Source: Lepidurus packardi
Lineage: Eukaryota > Arthropoda > Branchiopoda > Notostraca > Triopsidae
Direction of reading: 5' to 3'
Length of the DNA: 64,000 nt
Assembly: GCA_023053545.1 (NCBI GenBank)
Contig: JAKZAN010000002.1
Location: 4,944,375-5,008,374 of the forward strand
A model generated the notes under the pieces. The model did not search any database and had not been told where the DNA came from. It saw only the letters and a list, made by a program, of their open reading frames with translations. A program made the position numbers and the translations under genes. How positions within the stretch are numbered: position 1 is the stretch's first letter; each line of letters starts with the position of its first letter. Positions 12,785-39,100 of the stretch are shown here, piece by piece.

Positions 12785-14050
12785 AAGTTTCTTATTCATT
12801 GGAAAGCTGAAAAAGTGGCCTCTAAGGGCAAATCCAGTGCTCAACAGCAAAGGGGCCAGAAACATGAGGTACAAATAGAAAGCATCCTGTAGATTATCTG
12901 AAAACTAATTAACTGTCCTCGCCGTCTGGGGCGGAAGTATTCCTTTGAACTGATGGATAACGGCGTCAGATCTTCAAAGCCTGTTGCATGCTGCACCTTG
13001 CAACCTTGCAGCAATACCAAACCTTGCTCAGCAGTAAGTTTTTGCTTTCGCGTTATTTTCTTTGATACCATGTTTCGTATGCAAAAAAAAAGAACGCTGA
13101 TCAATGAAAGATTTTACTTTTCAAATTGCTGAGACTTGGATCATTCCCACGCAGGAGCGTACGACGTGCTGCGTCAGGAGGGAAATGTCCAAAATGTAAC
13201 CATAACACCACGCAATGAAACAATATCTATCGTGATGAAACAATATGAAGCAGTATTTACCACGCAATAAAAATTATGAGCACGCAACTTGCTTGAATAT
13301 GTCAGATATGTAATTACTAAGGGTTTAATCACGGCACTTTCACATAAATATGGATTATGGGCATAAATTTTGTACTCGTAATTATGAGTAGCTACACGCA
13401 TTGAAAACCCTTAACTGTTTTAATAGGCTTGCAAATAGGGTTGTTATTTGTAGGCTTGTTTGCATAATATATGCCCATTGATTATAATTTAGCACATTTA
13501 ATTAACTTCAGGACTAATAATATGAACGCAGTTTAATAGAATGTATAGTACTATATATAATCATTCCCCTAAGCAGTAGTTGGTAAAGTGTGTCTATTGG
13601 TGGAGTTTTTGTATGCGTGGAAAGAAAAAAAATGACCAGAAATAATAATACAAAGCGGGCATTCCTTTGAGACACATTGTTTTCTTAGATCGAAGAGCCT
13701 TTAAGCTTGGAAAAGTAAACTTCTTCTTAACGTTTATAGTCGATCCACGCCATCTAATGGGTGCATTATCGACACTGGAAAAGTAAACTGTAAGTATGGG
13801 CCAAGGGAAAGGTTGTATTATTGTTACCAGAGATGGCGTTTCGCTCACTCTTCCCAAACAAGGAAAATATTGCCTTGCTGATAATTCCGCCACAATCCTT
13901 TACAGCGATTGTCAAAATTCGGTCCTAATATTATATTAAGTTCTGGTGAACAACAAGAGAGCAATCCACACCCAAGTAACACTAAACAGGTAACATTTAT
14001 TTTCTAAAAATTACCTTAAATGAAGGGATTACATGTGACATATCTAAGAG
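12785..14050 (-). pseudogene. Decayed ionotropic-receptor copy
   Basis: A broken tandem copy lies between receptors A and B. Its 5' part (about 14050-13565) parallels receptor A: a short first exon with donor AAG|GTAATT, the acceptor CTGTTTAG|TGTTA, and the block around CCAGAGATGGCGTTTCGCTC. The 3' part of exon 2 is nearly all missing. The intron (about 13560-13160) aligns closely with receptor A's intron at 11120-10740 (shared TCAGATATGTAATTACTAAG and GGGTTTAATCACGG). The last-exon remnant (about 13080-12785) is closer to receptor B. No long reading frame survives. Coordinates are approximate. Confidence 0.8.
13746..13761 (-). promoter_or_regulatory. CTCF-like motif
   Basis: Minus-strand text CCCATTAGATGGCGTG, inside the decayed receptor copy. 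Motif match only. Confidence 0.3.
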
Positions 14051-14326
14051 ATCTACGTCTTGGACTCACAAAAGTCAAACGAAAATGCTTGAGATAATAA
14101 CGTAATTCCTACAGGCTAGAACTCTGAAAGTTTCTGCAAGTTTGAACAGACTTTGGACAGGTTTTAACTTTGTTTATCGTTTATAACGCGTTACTACTTC
14201 CCCCAGTATTGACATTTAGGCATATTTTAGGGCATGACTAAAAGTTACAAGTTAAGAGACGGTTAAGAGGAAAGAATAAATGAAGATGCTCTACTTTTCT
14301 TTCCCCTTTGCTTGACATAAAGTTTG

Positions 14327-16989
14327 TTATTCATTGGAAACCCGAAATCGTGATGCCCCAGGGCAAATCCAGCGCTCAACAGCGAATGCTAGTAGTGTAG
14401 GGACCAGAAACATAAGATACAAATAAAAGGCGCCCTGTAGACTATCAGTCGAGAGAACTAATGAACTGTCGTCGCTTTGTGGAGCGGAGGTATTCTTTTG
14501 AGCTGATGTGCGGCTTTCGATAACGGCGTCCTGGATCCATTTCTGTAGCAAACCGCTTTGTAGCGTACGAAGTGTTAACGTCGTTAGAGTATGTCTGAGG
14601 GGTGAATTCTTGGGCAGACCCACGGCTACATTGTAGGGCTGTAGGCAGTCTTTTATAGGGCGCAAGGTTGGCATACCACGGTGATTCAAATTAGTCGCCA
14701 GAGCCGCATATTCCACGTAAGCTCGACCGTCGACGTACGCCATTTTTGCAGTCACGTTAACACGTGTGGAACCAGTTTGGTTCAGGATTTGGAAACCTTC
14801 GCCGATCTTACGACTCGTCGGATCCTCCGAAATGAGTAATAGCCGTTTCAACTCTCCGCTAGCTCCGCCCCATTTTAATCCACTGAGGAAGAAAAAAGGT
14901 TTAACTTTTTGTCATAAACTGACGTTATTGACCTTAAAACTTGTTAAGTTGGGCAATTTAGCGGTAAAACTAACACCAGAATCTCCTGAGAATCAAATTG
15001 TAAGAAAATCTTCCTTTTAAAAAAAATCTATTGATGTATTCTTCAACTTTTTCCGTGCCTTAAATTGTAAATTTCATTTGGAAAAAGTAAAGTATCTGGG
15101 AATGGATTCATAACAATTAAACGCCATCTAGCGCTGAAACTATAACCTTCTCTTGCATCCTTGGATAACAAACAAACGCCATATTTTAGGGGAAATTGAA
15201 CCAGAACGACAATATAAGTTAAGAAACTGTCTAGTAGACTACCTTAAAGACACTAGACTAATAGAAGTGGTGTAATAATAATATATAAGATAATAATAAG
15301 ATCAATAGAAAGATCAAGACCAATAATAAGATCAATAGAAAGTTTGTTTAAGAAATAATCTTTATAAAAAAAATCAAAAATATTAAATGGACAGAAGTAG
15401 TCGATAATGTGCCCGTTAGATGGCACAGTTTTGACTAAAAACAGTCCAACAACAACAAACGCCATAGTACTGTATTGAATTTGTCGATTTGACGGTATTC
15501 AAACAGATTTCTTTTAGTTGGAAAGCTGATACTTGGTGTTAGTGAATACCTGAGTTATTTTTACCTTTCTAAAAACTGATCCAGAGTATCTATTGGAGGT
15601 AAGCTTAAGGGCAGTGATAAAGAGGCAGTGAGGTACGCTCGGTACCCACATATGAGCAAGAAGAAAGATCCCCAAATCATGGAAACGCAGATACGAATAG
15701 GCCAAGGACTTCGATCATCAATACTCATGATTCCTGATACGATTTGAACGGTATAAAAGATCCCAAACCCTGGTTTGCGAAAAAACATGCCAGGATTCCT
15801 CTTGGGCAGATAGAAGTGATACACTTCGGCTACTGCGGTGGGTACCAAACTGGCAATAAAGAAAATACCGAAGGATGCCAGCCATAATTTTTGCTCAAAC
15901 GGTTGAACTAAAGCTCGCCAGCGTGGCACTGGCGCAGGTTTCTTAGTAAGCAGTGTAACGCAGTCTGAAAAATGCGGATACGCCATATCTATGAATGGCA
16001 AGAAGGCTCTGGTGTAATAGAGCGAAGCCACAGCTATTTGGGCCCTGCTCTGTTGTAATTCCCCGAATAGACCCGTCCAAGTACCGTTGGGGAGGGGTAA
16101 ACCCCACTTGATTCTCCCTGGCGGACTATAGAAGGCTGGGGTGAAATTCATGATTTGACCGAGCATTTGGATGTAGGAAATTTCAAAGCCACGGTAAAGT
16201 TGTTGGGATTCGTCAAATTGGGAGATGTAGGGTTCAGCGACAAAGGAGCAAACTTTAAGTGGCGAACCGTTTAAGTTTAAGAATTTACGAGGGTAAAAGG
16301 TTGCTTTTGGAGCGTGAATTAGCTCAGTTTCATTCCACACACCTATTACGCGAATTCTGGCGTTATTCTGCAAAGGGGAATGCGTGCGGACTTCCCAGAG
16401 CAGTTTCCCGCCTTTCTTGAACGGCCGGATGCAGATGGCGTGGGCAATCAGTTGCAATGGTTGAGACTCGAGGACGGCTTGGCTAAACTTGCGGTTGGGT
16501 TGAAAGGAAAGAAAGGCCAAACGAATCGGTTTTTGTAGTGAAGGATCGCGGAGGATACCGCTTACTACTTCTATGGCTTCGAGAGGATCGGCGACTAGGA
16601 TGATTTTGAATTTACAACTAATATTGATAGTGTTGCTAGTGAAATCGTAGCGAGAGCCATCTAGCGCCTCGTTTTGGTCTTGCCGAGTTTTGATAAGGAT
16701 GGGAACTTCAAAATGGGGGATGAAACTGCTGATAATTTCTTGGTGGAAATCACTACCATCGTTGATGATCATAAAGCAGTTAACGCTTATTATATCTTGA
16801 CTGGCAGCTTTAAGCAAAGGTACCAGGTCATGGCTGAGTTTGTGGGCGGTACTTTCTGGACGAGTCAGCGGTATACATTCATTGACGTCGAATAATAACC
16901 CAAATAAGATTATTACTTCCCTAAAAAAATATCACAAAAGAATGTATATATTCTTCTTTAAGCTAAAGAACTTACCCCAGAATCTTCAT
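14327..16989 (-). CDS. Ionotropic receptor (divergent iGluR family), receptor B
   Basis: Same family and exon plan as receptor A. Three exons, 641 residues: 16989-16976, 16920-15565, 14882-14327, phases consistent. The tiny first exon (MKIL plus two bases) joins GEVIILFGLLFDVNE to make a signal peptide. An extracellular N-terminal region comes first, then S1 (VCSFVAEPYISQFDESQQLY then GFEISYIQMLGQIM), M1 (LWLASFGIFFIASLVPTAVA), pore and M2/M3 (SMIWGSFFLLICGYRAYLTA, SLSLPLSLPPIDTLDQFL), S2, and a final TM (GAFYLYLMFLVPTLLAFAV). The shared junction (LPPIDTL...|KWGG) shows common descent with receptor A, though the extracellular parts have diverged widely. Ligand unknown. Confidence 0.88.
15121..15135 (-). 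promoter_or_regulatory. CTCF-like motif in receptor B intron
   Basis: Minus strand reads CAGCGCTAGATGGCGT, a good match to CCNSYAGRKGGCR. It sits about 290 bp from an opposite-facing match at 15411. Confidence 0.4.
15411..15428 (+). promoter_or_regulatory. CTCF-like motif in receptor B intron
   Basis: Plus strand reads GCCCGTTAGATGGCACAG. It faces the opposite way to the match at 15121-15135. Confidence 0.4.
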
Positions 16990-18760
16990 GGTAACTCAGT
17001 TTACAACTGTTATTATCTTAGGATAGGCAATGCATTTTATACAAAAGGTTTCACCACCGTAGATGTGGTGTTCTCATTTGTAAGGAAGTTATTCAGCTGG
17101 AACAAATGGAAATTTCTACCTGACTGAGCATTCCTTCTTCCAAACTCTGCTTATTCACTCAAAGCGAGCGTACATCAAGATTATTCGTTATATTTTCAAT
17201 GAACCCGCATTATTTATATCCTTATTTGCTCCCTAGCCTGCTTTCAAACGTCCGTTGCGACTGTTGCGTGCCATTTCGCATTTGAAATTCAAAAAACGCG
17301 GGCTATTCGTTTCCAGTCGCTGCTCCAGGCTTAGGGCTCGTTCCGGTTCTGAACCGCGATCAGGGAGTCTGTCAACGTTCCGGACTATAATGCTGTAATC
17401 AAACCTTGCATGGGTTTTATCTAGTGCGCAGATTCGAGCTTGTTTTGTGGTTTGTTTACTATCATTTCTCTCCTAATTATCTCCCGAGGATCCCAAGGTG
17501 CAAAGGTAATTATCACTGGTGTTATCATGGTGTTAATCAGATTAATCGGCTTTGTTACCCAGACAATGATCATAGCAAACTCTTAACTTCCTGTTTGGTG
17601 TGTGTTTCTGCGTTTGAACAATGAAAAACGTTTTGACTTTCGCACTAGGTTTAATCTCTACTCTATTTACCTAATGAAAAGAACCATATCCGGGTTTCAT
17701 ATTAATATGACTATGCCATTAAACTCAGTTTCCCTTTTATTTTAGGTCATTCATTTAAAACAAATTCAGTTAAAAAGGGAAACAAGTCGGTTAGTATGTA
17801 AAGCTTGTTGTGCGGGTTTCTTTCTGGTCAATGTCCTTACAGGTATGATCCTAATCGTCGGGCTTAACCTGTCTCGTGTATATTCAGGTTTTCAACGTGA
17901 AAGCTCGTTTGGATGGAACGAATAGGGCTTATTAAGTCATTTAGCCAGAGATTACTCCATTTGATGAGTGTGGAACTCGGGCAAGCAATTCAAAGTAAAA
18001 CGGCGCTTCAGATCTATACGTGGTTCCCTATATAAGGCGTGTTAGCTTTCTTAAAATGTACACTATTTTCAAGCTCTTTCTTGTTTTACAGGTTTTCAAC
18101 TTGGACAACCCTCCCTTAGGCTGTTTTATCTCAAGATTAGGGGGAGAAAAAAGCCAGGAACAGACCAAACTCGTTCAGGCTTCTTGAGTTGTCTGAAACA
18201 CGAGTCACGCTACTCTTATACTTGCTTATAATGACGGCTTTAGTCTAGATGTTACGTAACGAATGCTAGGAAAACAAGGAATGGCACTTTTGTCTCCTTT
18301 TCCTTGGCTGATAAGCTTGTCAAAGGACGTTGGACTCGAAATGAATCCTCGTATCACGTTTTTAAAACAGCGATTTAAACGCAACCGGGTTTCCGAGTTT
18401 CTCTTCTCGACTGCTCGATCTCAATAAATTTCTCGCCAGTTTTTTTTACTCTTTTTTATTAATTTGTTTATCCTGTTTTCTTTCCACCAACGTCCAGTAT
18501 AATGCGGTTTTTGACCTCGGATTTGCAAGTTTATTGTCGTAAGACTGGTTTTTCTTAATGAAATTAAGAATTGTGTCAATTTTATTGGTTTTTAGCATTT
18601 CTTAATGTAGTAAAATCTTCTTGATGTAGTTTACTCATTACGCATCTTCAGTGAGATTCCTTTCAGTATGGAAACTTTGAGCAAAATTTATTTTCTTTGA
18701 TAAGTGTCTTTAATATCTTTTTTTAAATTTCTTTAATATCTTTAATAATTCCCGAATTTT
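16990..18760. other. Intergenic between receptor B and the repeats before WDR47
   Basis: No coding frame, domain or RNA gene is visible. Composition is mixed to AT-rich. Receptor B's promoter should lie just right of 16989 on the minus strand. Confidence 0.5.
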
Positions 18761-18766
18761 TCTACA

Positions 18767-19155
18767 TTTATGAATTGTATTTAATTTTATTTATTTTGTA
18801 TATTTCACTTTATTTTTTTATTTATTGATTTGATTTTTATTTATATATTTATTGTATTTAGTGACTAATTTAAGTTAAATTTTTATATCGTGATCTTGTT
18901 TGTTTTGTTTTGAAGATCTAATTTATTTCTTTGCTTTCAAATCTTAAGTTAAATACTTATTTATGTATTGTATTTAATTTTATTTTGTATATTTCACTTT
19001 ATTTTTTTTATTTATTGATTTGATATTGATTTGATATTTATTTATATATTTATTGTATTTAGTGACTAATTTAAGTTAAATATTTATATCGTGATCTTGT
19101 TTGTTTTGTTTTGAAGATCTAGTTTATTTCTTTGCTTTTAAATCTTGAGTTAAAT
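18767..19155. repeat. Two tandem copies of a ~195-bp AT-rich unit
   Basis: The block from GTATTTAATTTTATTT through CTTTGCTTTCAAATCTTAAG is repeated almost word for word from about 18965, including the marker TATCGTGATCTTGTTTGTTT. Confidence 0.8.
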
Positions 19156-19159
19156 GTAT

Positions 19160-19485
19160 TTTTATTTCATTATATATTCAATTATCTTTCTTGGTGGGAC
19201 AAGACTGGTGAGCTGAGGTCGAAACTAAAAATGTATTTTGAATCTCTAATTTATTTCTTTGTTTTTAAATCTTGAGTTAAATGTATTTTTATTTAATTAT
19301 ATATTTAATTATCTTTCTTGGTGGGACAAGAGTGGTGAGCTGAGGTCGAAAGTAAAAACGTATGTTGAATCTCTAATTTATTTCTTTGTTTTCAAATCCT
19401 GGAATGAAATTAGTTTTATGTAACGTATAAATCTTTCTTGGGGGGACAAGAGTGGTGAGCTGAGGGCGAAACTAATGTCTATTCG
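19160..19485. repeat. Three tandem copies of a ~122-bp unit
   Basis: The marker TCTTTCTTGGTGGGACAAGA followed by TGGTGAGCTGAGG occurs at about 19187, 19311 and 19432. It is continuous with the preceding AT-rich duplication. Confidence 0.8.
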
Positions 19486-19911
19486 AGTTGTTCCTGGCTC
19501 GAAAAGACAAGTTGCCCTGTAGCTGTGTATCGTTTGCCAAGAGGCGGGATTTCTCTAGACTTGTTTCACTCGCGTTATCCTCTCCGAGGCTTCGCTTGTC
19601 TTCTCTGAAAAGAAAGATTGGCCTTTGGAGTATTTACAGTTGAAAAAGGCAGTGATCCCATCGCTCTTCGTCCATTCAGACTCCTATTGGAGTTGACAAA
19701 GGGTTTTCTTCCTCGTTTCATTGTTTCACTTGCCAAAAGTGTCTGAACTTAAGGGAAAAGTTGAATTTAATTAAAAATTCTAATAAGCTTTCGTCGTTTT
19801 TCTTCCAGTTTACCGTGACATCCTGTATTGGGAAAAACGTGTCAAAAACAACCAACAAAATCATGCAACAAGCTTCGTGATCTAACATTGAGTGATTAGT
19901 TCGGTCGCGAG

Positions 19912-34846
<14,935 letters not shown>

Positions 34847-35599
34847 GTCCAAGTTCTTTGCATAAAAGTTGGGAATCAAAGTCGGAATTTGTGCAAGGGA
34901 AATTGTTAGATTTGGACTGCCAAGTTTCAAAATAATTTGTAACTTTTTGACAAGCAGCAATCATAATCGTCAGTAATCGCGCTCTCTCTTTGCGTTAAAT
35001 GCATTCAAAATCTATACTCGACAAATTTAAGAAACAACGTTATTTTGGGATTTTCTCGACTCGGATTATAATCAAGAATTATAACTTACGGATAGATCTG
35101 TATATATAGTTTTGGCAGGGTTAGGAATTAGTTAGAGTGAAGGATGCAATCCAAAGAAGTGGTTTATTGTTGAAGTTGTACGTTAGCAGGGATTTATCAT
35201 GTTATTTACAGTTTTATTAAGCGTTTTCTTCAACCGTTTAGCCATGGTTAACTCTATAAAATGTTTGACAAGCTTTTTAGCTAAACGTTAAAAAGAAATT
35301 AATAAGCCTTATGACAAAACTTGCTGTTACCTCGTTTGCCCAGTTTTCCAAAGCAGCAGTGCAGCTACTTGATCAAATCTCGTGTCCTTAACTCTCGGTA
35401 TTATTATAACGAATTCTTTTTCCCCATCTCAATATTCTCTTTCTTTTGCATTTAACTTGGTTATACAGCTGAATAAACTTGTACAAACAACTCCATAAAA
35501 GATGCTTTATAATATCTACTAAGTCAGTTATCAACTATTTGTTAACTGGGGATGTTACGCTAAAAATTGCAGTCATTTGACATCGTTTTACACGCAAGT
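34847..35599 (+). other. WDR47 3' UTR and intergenic
   Basis: AT-rich with no frame. A canonical AATAAA lies at 35472-35477, about 625 bp past the stop, and is the best polyadenylation candidate. Confidence 0.5.
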
Positions 35600-36115
35600 T
35601 TTAGAGTAAAATTCAAATCTGGCGCCATTTCTCACTGTTACGTCTATGGATGTATACGTCACTCGGTAGATGGTGCGAGTTAGCTGTCCGACGCGTATGT
35701 CTCTCGCCAGATGCCACGGGTCGCCAAACCGCCAGTTTTAATGCCTTACGAGGTGCATAATGGCATTCTTCCCGCGGTCTGGTAGCCCGCGGCCCGTCGT
35801 TCCCACGCTGGAACCCAAGCCTCCCCCGGTCTGGACACATGCGCAGGATGCCATGGGTAACTGCGCTCAGGCCAGCTCGCTTCAGCGCCGGTTCCCATGC
35901 AGCGGGCCGTAAGCAAGCTCAGTTGAGTGACGACCGTGGTGCTGTGAGCATGTTTGTGAGTGTGTTGTCAAGTTAGCCAAACTCATGGGATGCCGTCTTT
36001 CTCTGGATTAATCGGACGCAAACTTTCGGATTATTACGTGCGTGGTTAGTGTTTTATAATTACGGGTTTTTTAAATATATATACCCCATTTCGGATACTA
36101 GTGCAGTGTCCAACC
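35600..36115 (+). promoter_or_regulatory. Notch promoter and 5' UTR, CpG-rich
   Basis: GC and CpG rise sharply against the flanks. An initiator-like TCAGTTG starts at 35919, 197 bp before the ATG. Downstream are two short upstream frames, ATGTTTGTGAGTG... at about 35949 (8 codons) and ATGGGATGCCG... at about 35985 (8 codons). They would precede the main start if transcription begins there. A CTCF-like site lies at 35663-35679. Confidence 0.45.
35663..35679 (+). promoter_or_regulatory. CTCF-like motif near Notch promoter
   Basis: CTCGGTAGATGGTGCG, a partial match to the CTCF core (GGTGC where GGCGC is usual). Confidence 0.3.
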
Positions 36116-39100
36116 ATGGGATTATATCCTCCAAGCGGGTACCTGTTGTTGGCGGCCATCTTGCTGCCCGTTTTCTTCTCCTCAGCTCAAGGTAAAACCC
36201 TCCAGACATCCAACGCGTAACAAAAGCCTTCACGATTCTCCTTAACATTATCCCTTACGTTCCAGACTCCAACATACGACGAAAAAAAAACTTTTTTTAG
36301 TATCTTTAACTCGCATGTATGGACACCCTTGATTAGAACGTTATCAGTGGAATATTGCAAGGAAAAAGGGATGATGAACGCCCATAATGCATACAAACAA
36401 ACAAAAACCAAAACGCCATGATCATTTGAAGTTTTTTCTACTTGCTCTTTTTTACTACACCAAAATTTGCATATAGACGTGATTAGTCATCTTCGCAGAA
36501 TCTCGCTCTGTCATTCCGTTTCTTCCTCCCACAATCTTAATCTTGGTTTCTTCTCAGAGTCGCTCTGCCAGGGATAAAAACAGCCAAACAAACAAAAGAT
36601 TCGCCATGTTAAAGCACTTAGCCACGCTCCTTTGCCAACGCAAGAAACGTTCGAAAATACGAAACGTTCGAAAACATTGAAAAGCGTGCTCCGTACTTAA
36701 AGCTAGTCCTAACGGTCGTTTTTCAAATTCAATGGCGTCACCCATCACATCAAGGGTTCGAGGGTGGCAAGAAGGGGGTCAGAAAGTGCAGCTGCTTATG
36801 CTTATGTGCTATACAGTATACAGTCCATGCAATAGGTTATATAGTCACCCGAGGAACCTCTAACGGACGCTTTCACCCCCTCGCCAACGGGACCAATAGT
36901 CAGTTTTTAATGCTTTTATGCAGCATCTTTGGCTAACCCTCACCTGTTGCCTCAGGGCACGTCTAGTTCTTTTTTTTTATTTTTCAATTCGCCAATTTCA
37001 ATTTTTCATTTGCATAACTGGGGCGTGGGAAAATTGACTCATTTGACTACTTTTTCTCGATTCTCGTAATCTTTCGGAATAGGTGAAAATCCTGAATGTG
37101 GTGCAAAAGTAGTCTGCTTAAACTCTTTGCTTAAGTTTTATTGTATTTTTTCAATACTAAATACAATAAAATTACATAAAATACTAAACAATAAAATTAT
37201 AGAAATTAATATTAAATGACAGTAGATGTATCGTGATTACGTTTGACAAGTCAGATTCTCTTAAGCGAAGATTCGAATCATCGGAAATATGCAGAAAATT
37301 AACAGAAGGCTACGATTAATCGGCGCGTGAAATGAATTGGTTGGTTTAAACCAAAGAAATCGTCTACTTTTGGACATTTTCCCACACGTTTCCTTTTTTC
37401 CAGATTCACTAGCCCCCCATTTGTTTCTTTCGTTATTTATTCATTTTGTTATTCGTTATTTATTTATTTTGTTATTTATTGAAAGGAGGAATTCCGGATT
37501 TAACAGACGCTTCCCTTTGTAGCCCATCTTTTAAGTTTAACTTGTCCTAAGTTTCAATGAGCTGCAACTTCTCTTTTCCAATTAAAATCAACTCTTTTCT
37601 TATTCCTCGCCATTTTATAGAACCAGACGTCTAAATCACAACTAACACTGCACCTTTGAAACCTACTTGGGTTCTCAACACGATATCGCCTCTAATTTTC
37701 CCAGTCAATTAACTGGTCATTCAATTGAATAACCTGCTTAATTGACATAGTATCGAGATTCTTCGAAATTCCTTTATTATCTCAAAGAATATCGAAGCAT
37801 GGAGCGGCAAAAGTGACGCAGACTGGGTTTTAAAGGTCGAGGAGGTGAGGAAGCGAGAAAGGGGGGTAAGGGGGTCACATATGGAATATGTAAATCCGGT
37901 GGTAATGTGAGACGCGCGATGGAGTATGTTATGCAGACCGGCACATGGCCGATGTCTGTCATCGCTGCACACTCGACTCTTTCTTGAAGCATCTAAAACA
38001 AAAAAGTCTAAATTCATGAGCTTTTTCGTTTTTTTCTTTTTTCGCTAGTTCCAAGTCCAAGTAAAAAAAAACATGATTTTTTTTCTCGTTTTTTTGGGTC
38101 GAGATCGAGGCATCTGGGAGTCGAAGTTGGCGGAATAGAGTATGTTAGAGAAGTTGGTGTGAGCCACTGGTTGCATGTCTTATCACATACGAGGCCAGAC
38201 AGCTGTATACACCCCCCACTAAAAGGGGGGTGGGGATTTTTACAATAGCGAAAACAAGGTTGGGTTCGTTTTTCCGAGTTTCACTATGCAGAAAGGGAAA
38301 GAAAGGACCTCGCTTTACTCGTAAAACTTGTAAGTAGATAGGAAAGGAGGAAGGCCTAGGAAGGATTTAGGATTGTTCAATTCTTGAGTGGTTCGAATGG
38401 CAAATGGCACTTTTTTTTAGGGTGGAGAGGGTGAATAGGAGGGTTTTATGGAGAAATTTGTTGAAAGTTGTGGGGGCAAGGCGACGATTCTTGAAGGGAA
38501 GAGGGGGTGGAGGGTTACAAAAGGAAAAGAGGAGAGGAAGGAAGACGGGTCAAGAGGTCGGGGAGGGGGGGTGACAGTTAATATGAGAAAAGAGAAAAAT
38601 GATTGGTGGGTTGAGACAGGAACAGGAACCAGAAAGGTTTGAAAATGGATTGTTTTAAGGGAAATTTTTAATTTTGGAGGATTTTTGAGTTAATGAGTGT
38701 GATGGGATTGATGATTAAGGTTCAATGTCAGTTGGGAGAGTTAAGCTAATTATAAGAATCGCTAATTGAGCTTTGTAAGGATTAGGTAAAGGATTATTTA
38801 TAGAATCTTGATTGGGGTGAGTGAAAATGGGTGTTAAGTTGCAAGATAATTGAGGCTAAATTGATGACTAATTATTTTTTGATTTTTTTTTCGTTGATTA
38901 GGTTTTAGTTCGTGTTCACCCAATCCGTGCAAAAGTGGAGGGTCTTGTATACCCAGTACGCGACATGGAGGAGAATCGTTTTGCAAGTAAGTGGAGATTT
39001 AATGCGAATTTTGGAAGGCTACTTTTGGGTTGATTTTGTGATTTTTGTCTTTTTAAATGGCCTTTTTTGTTTAATTACTTTATTTTTCAATGATTTATCT

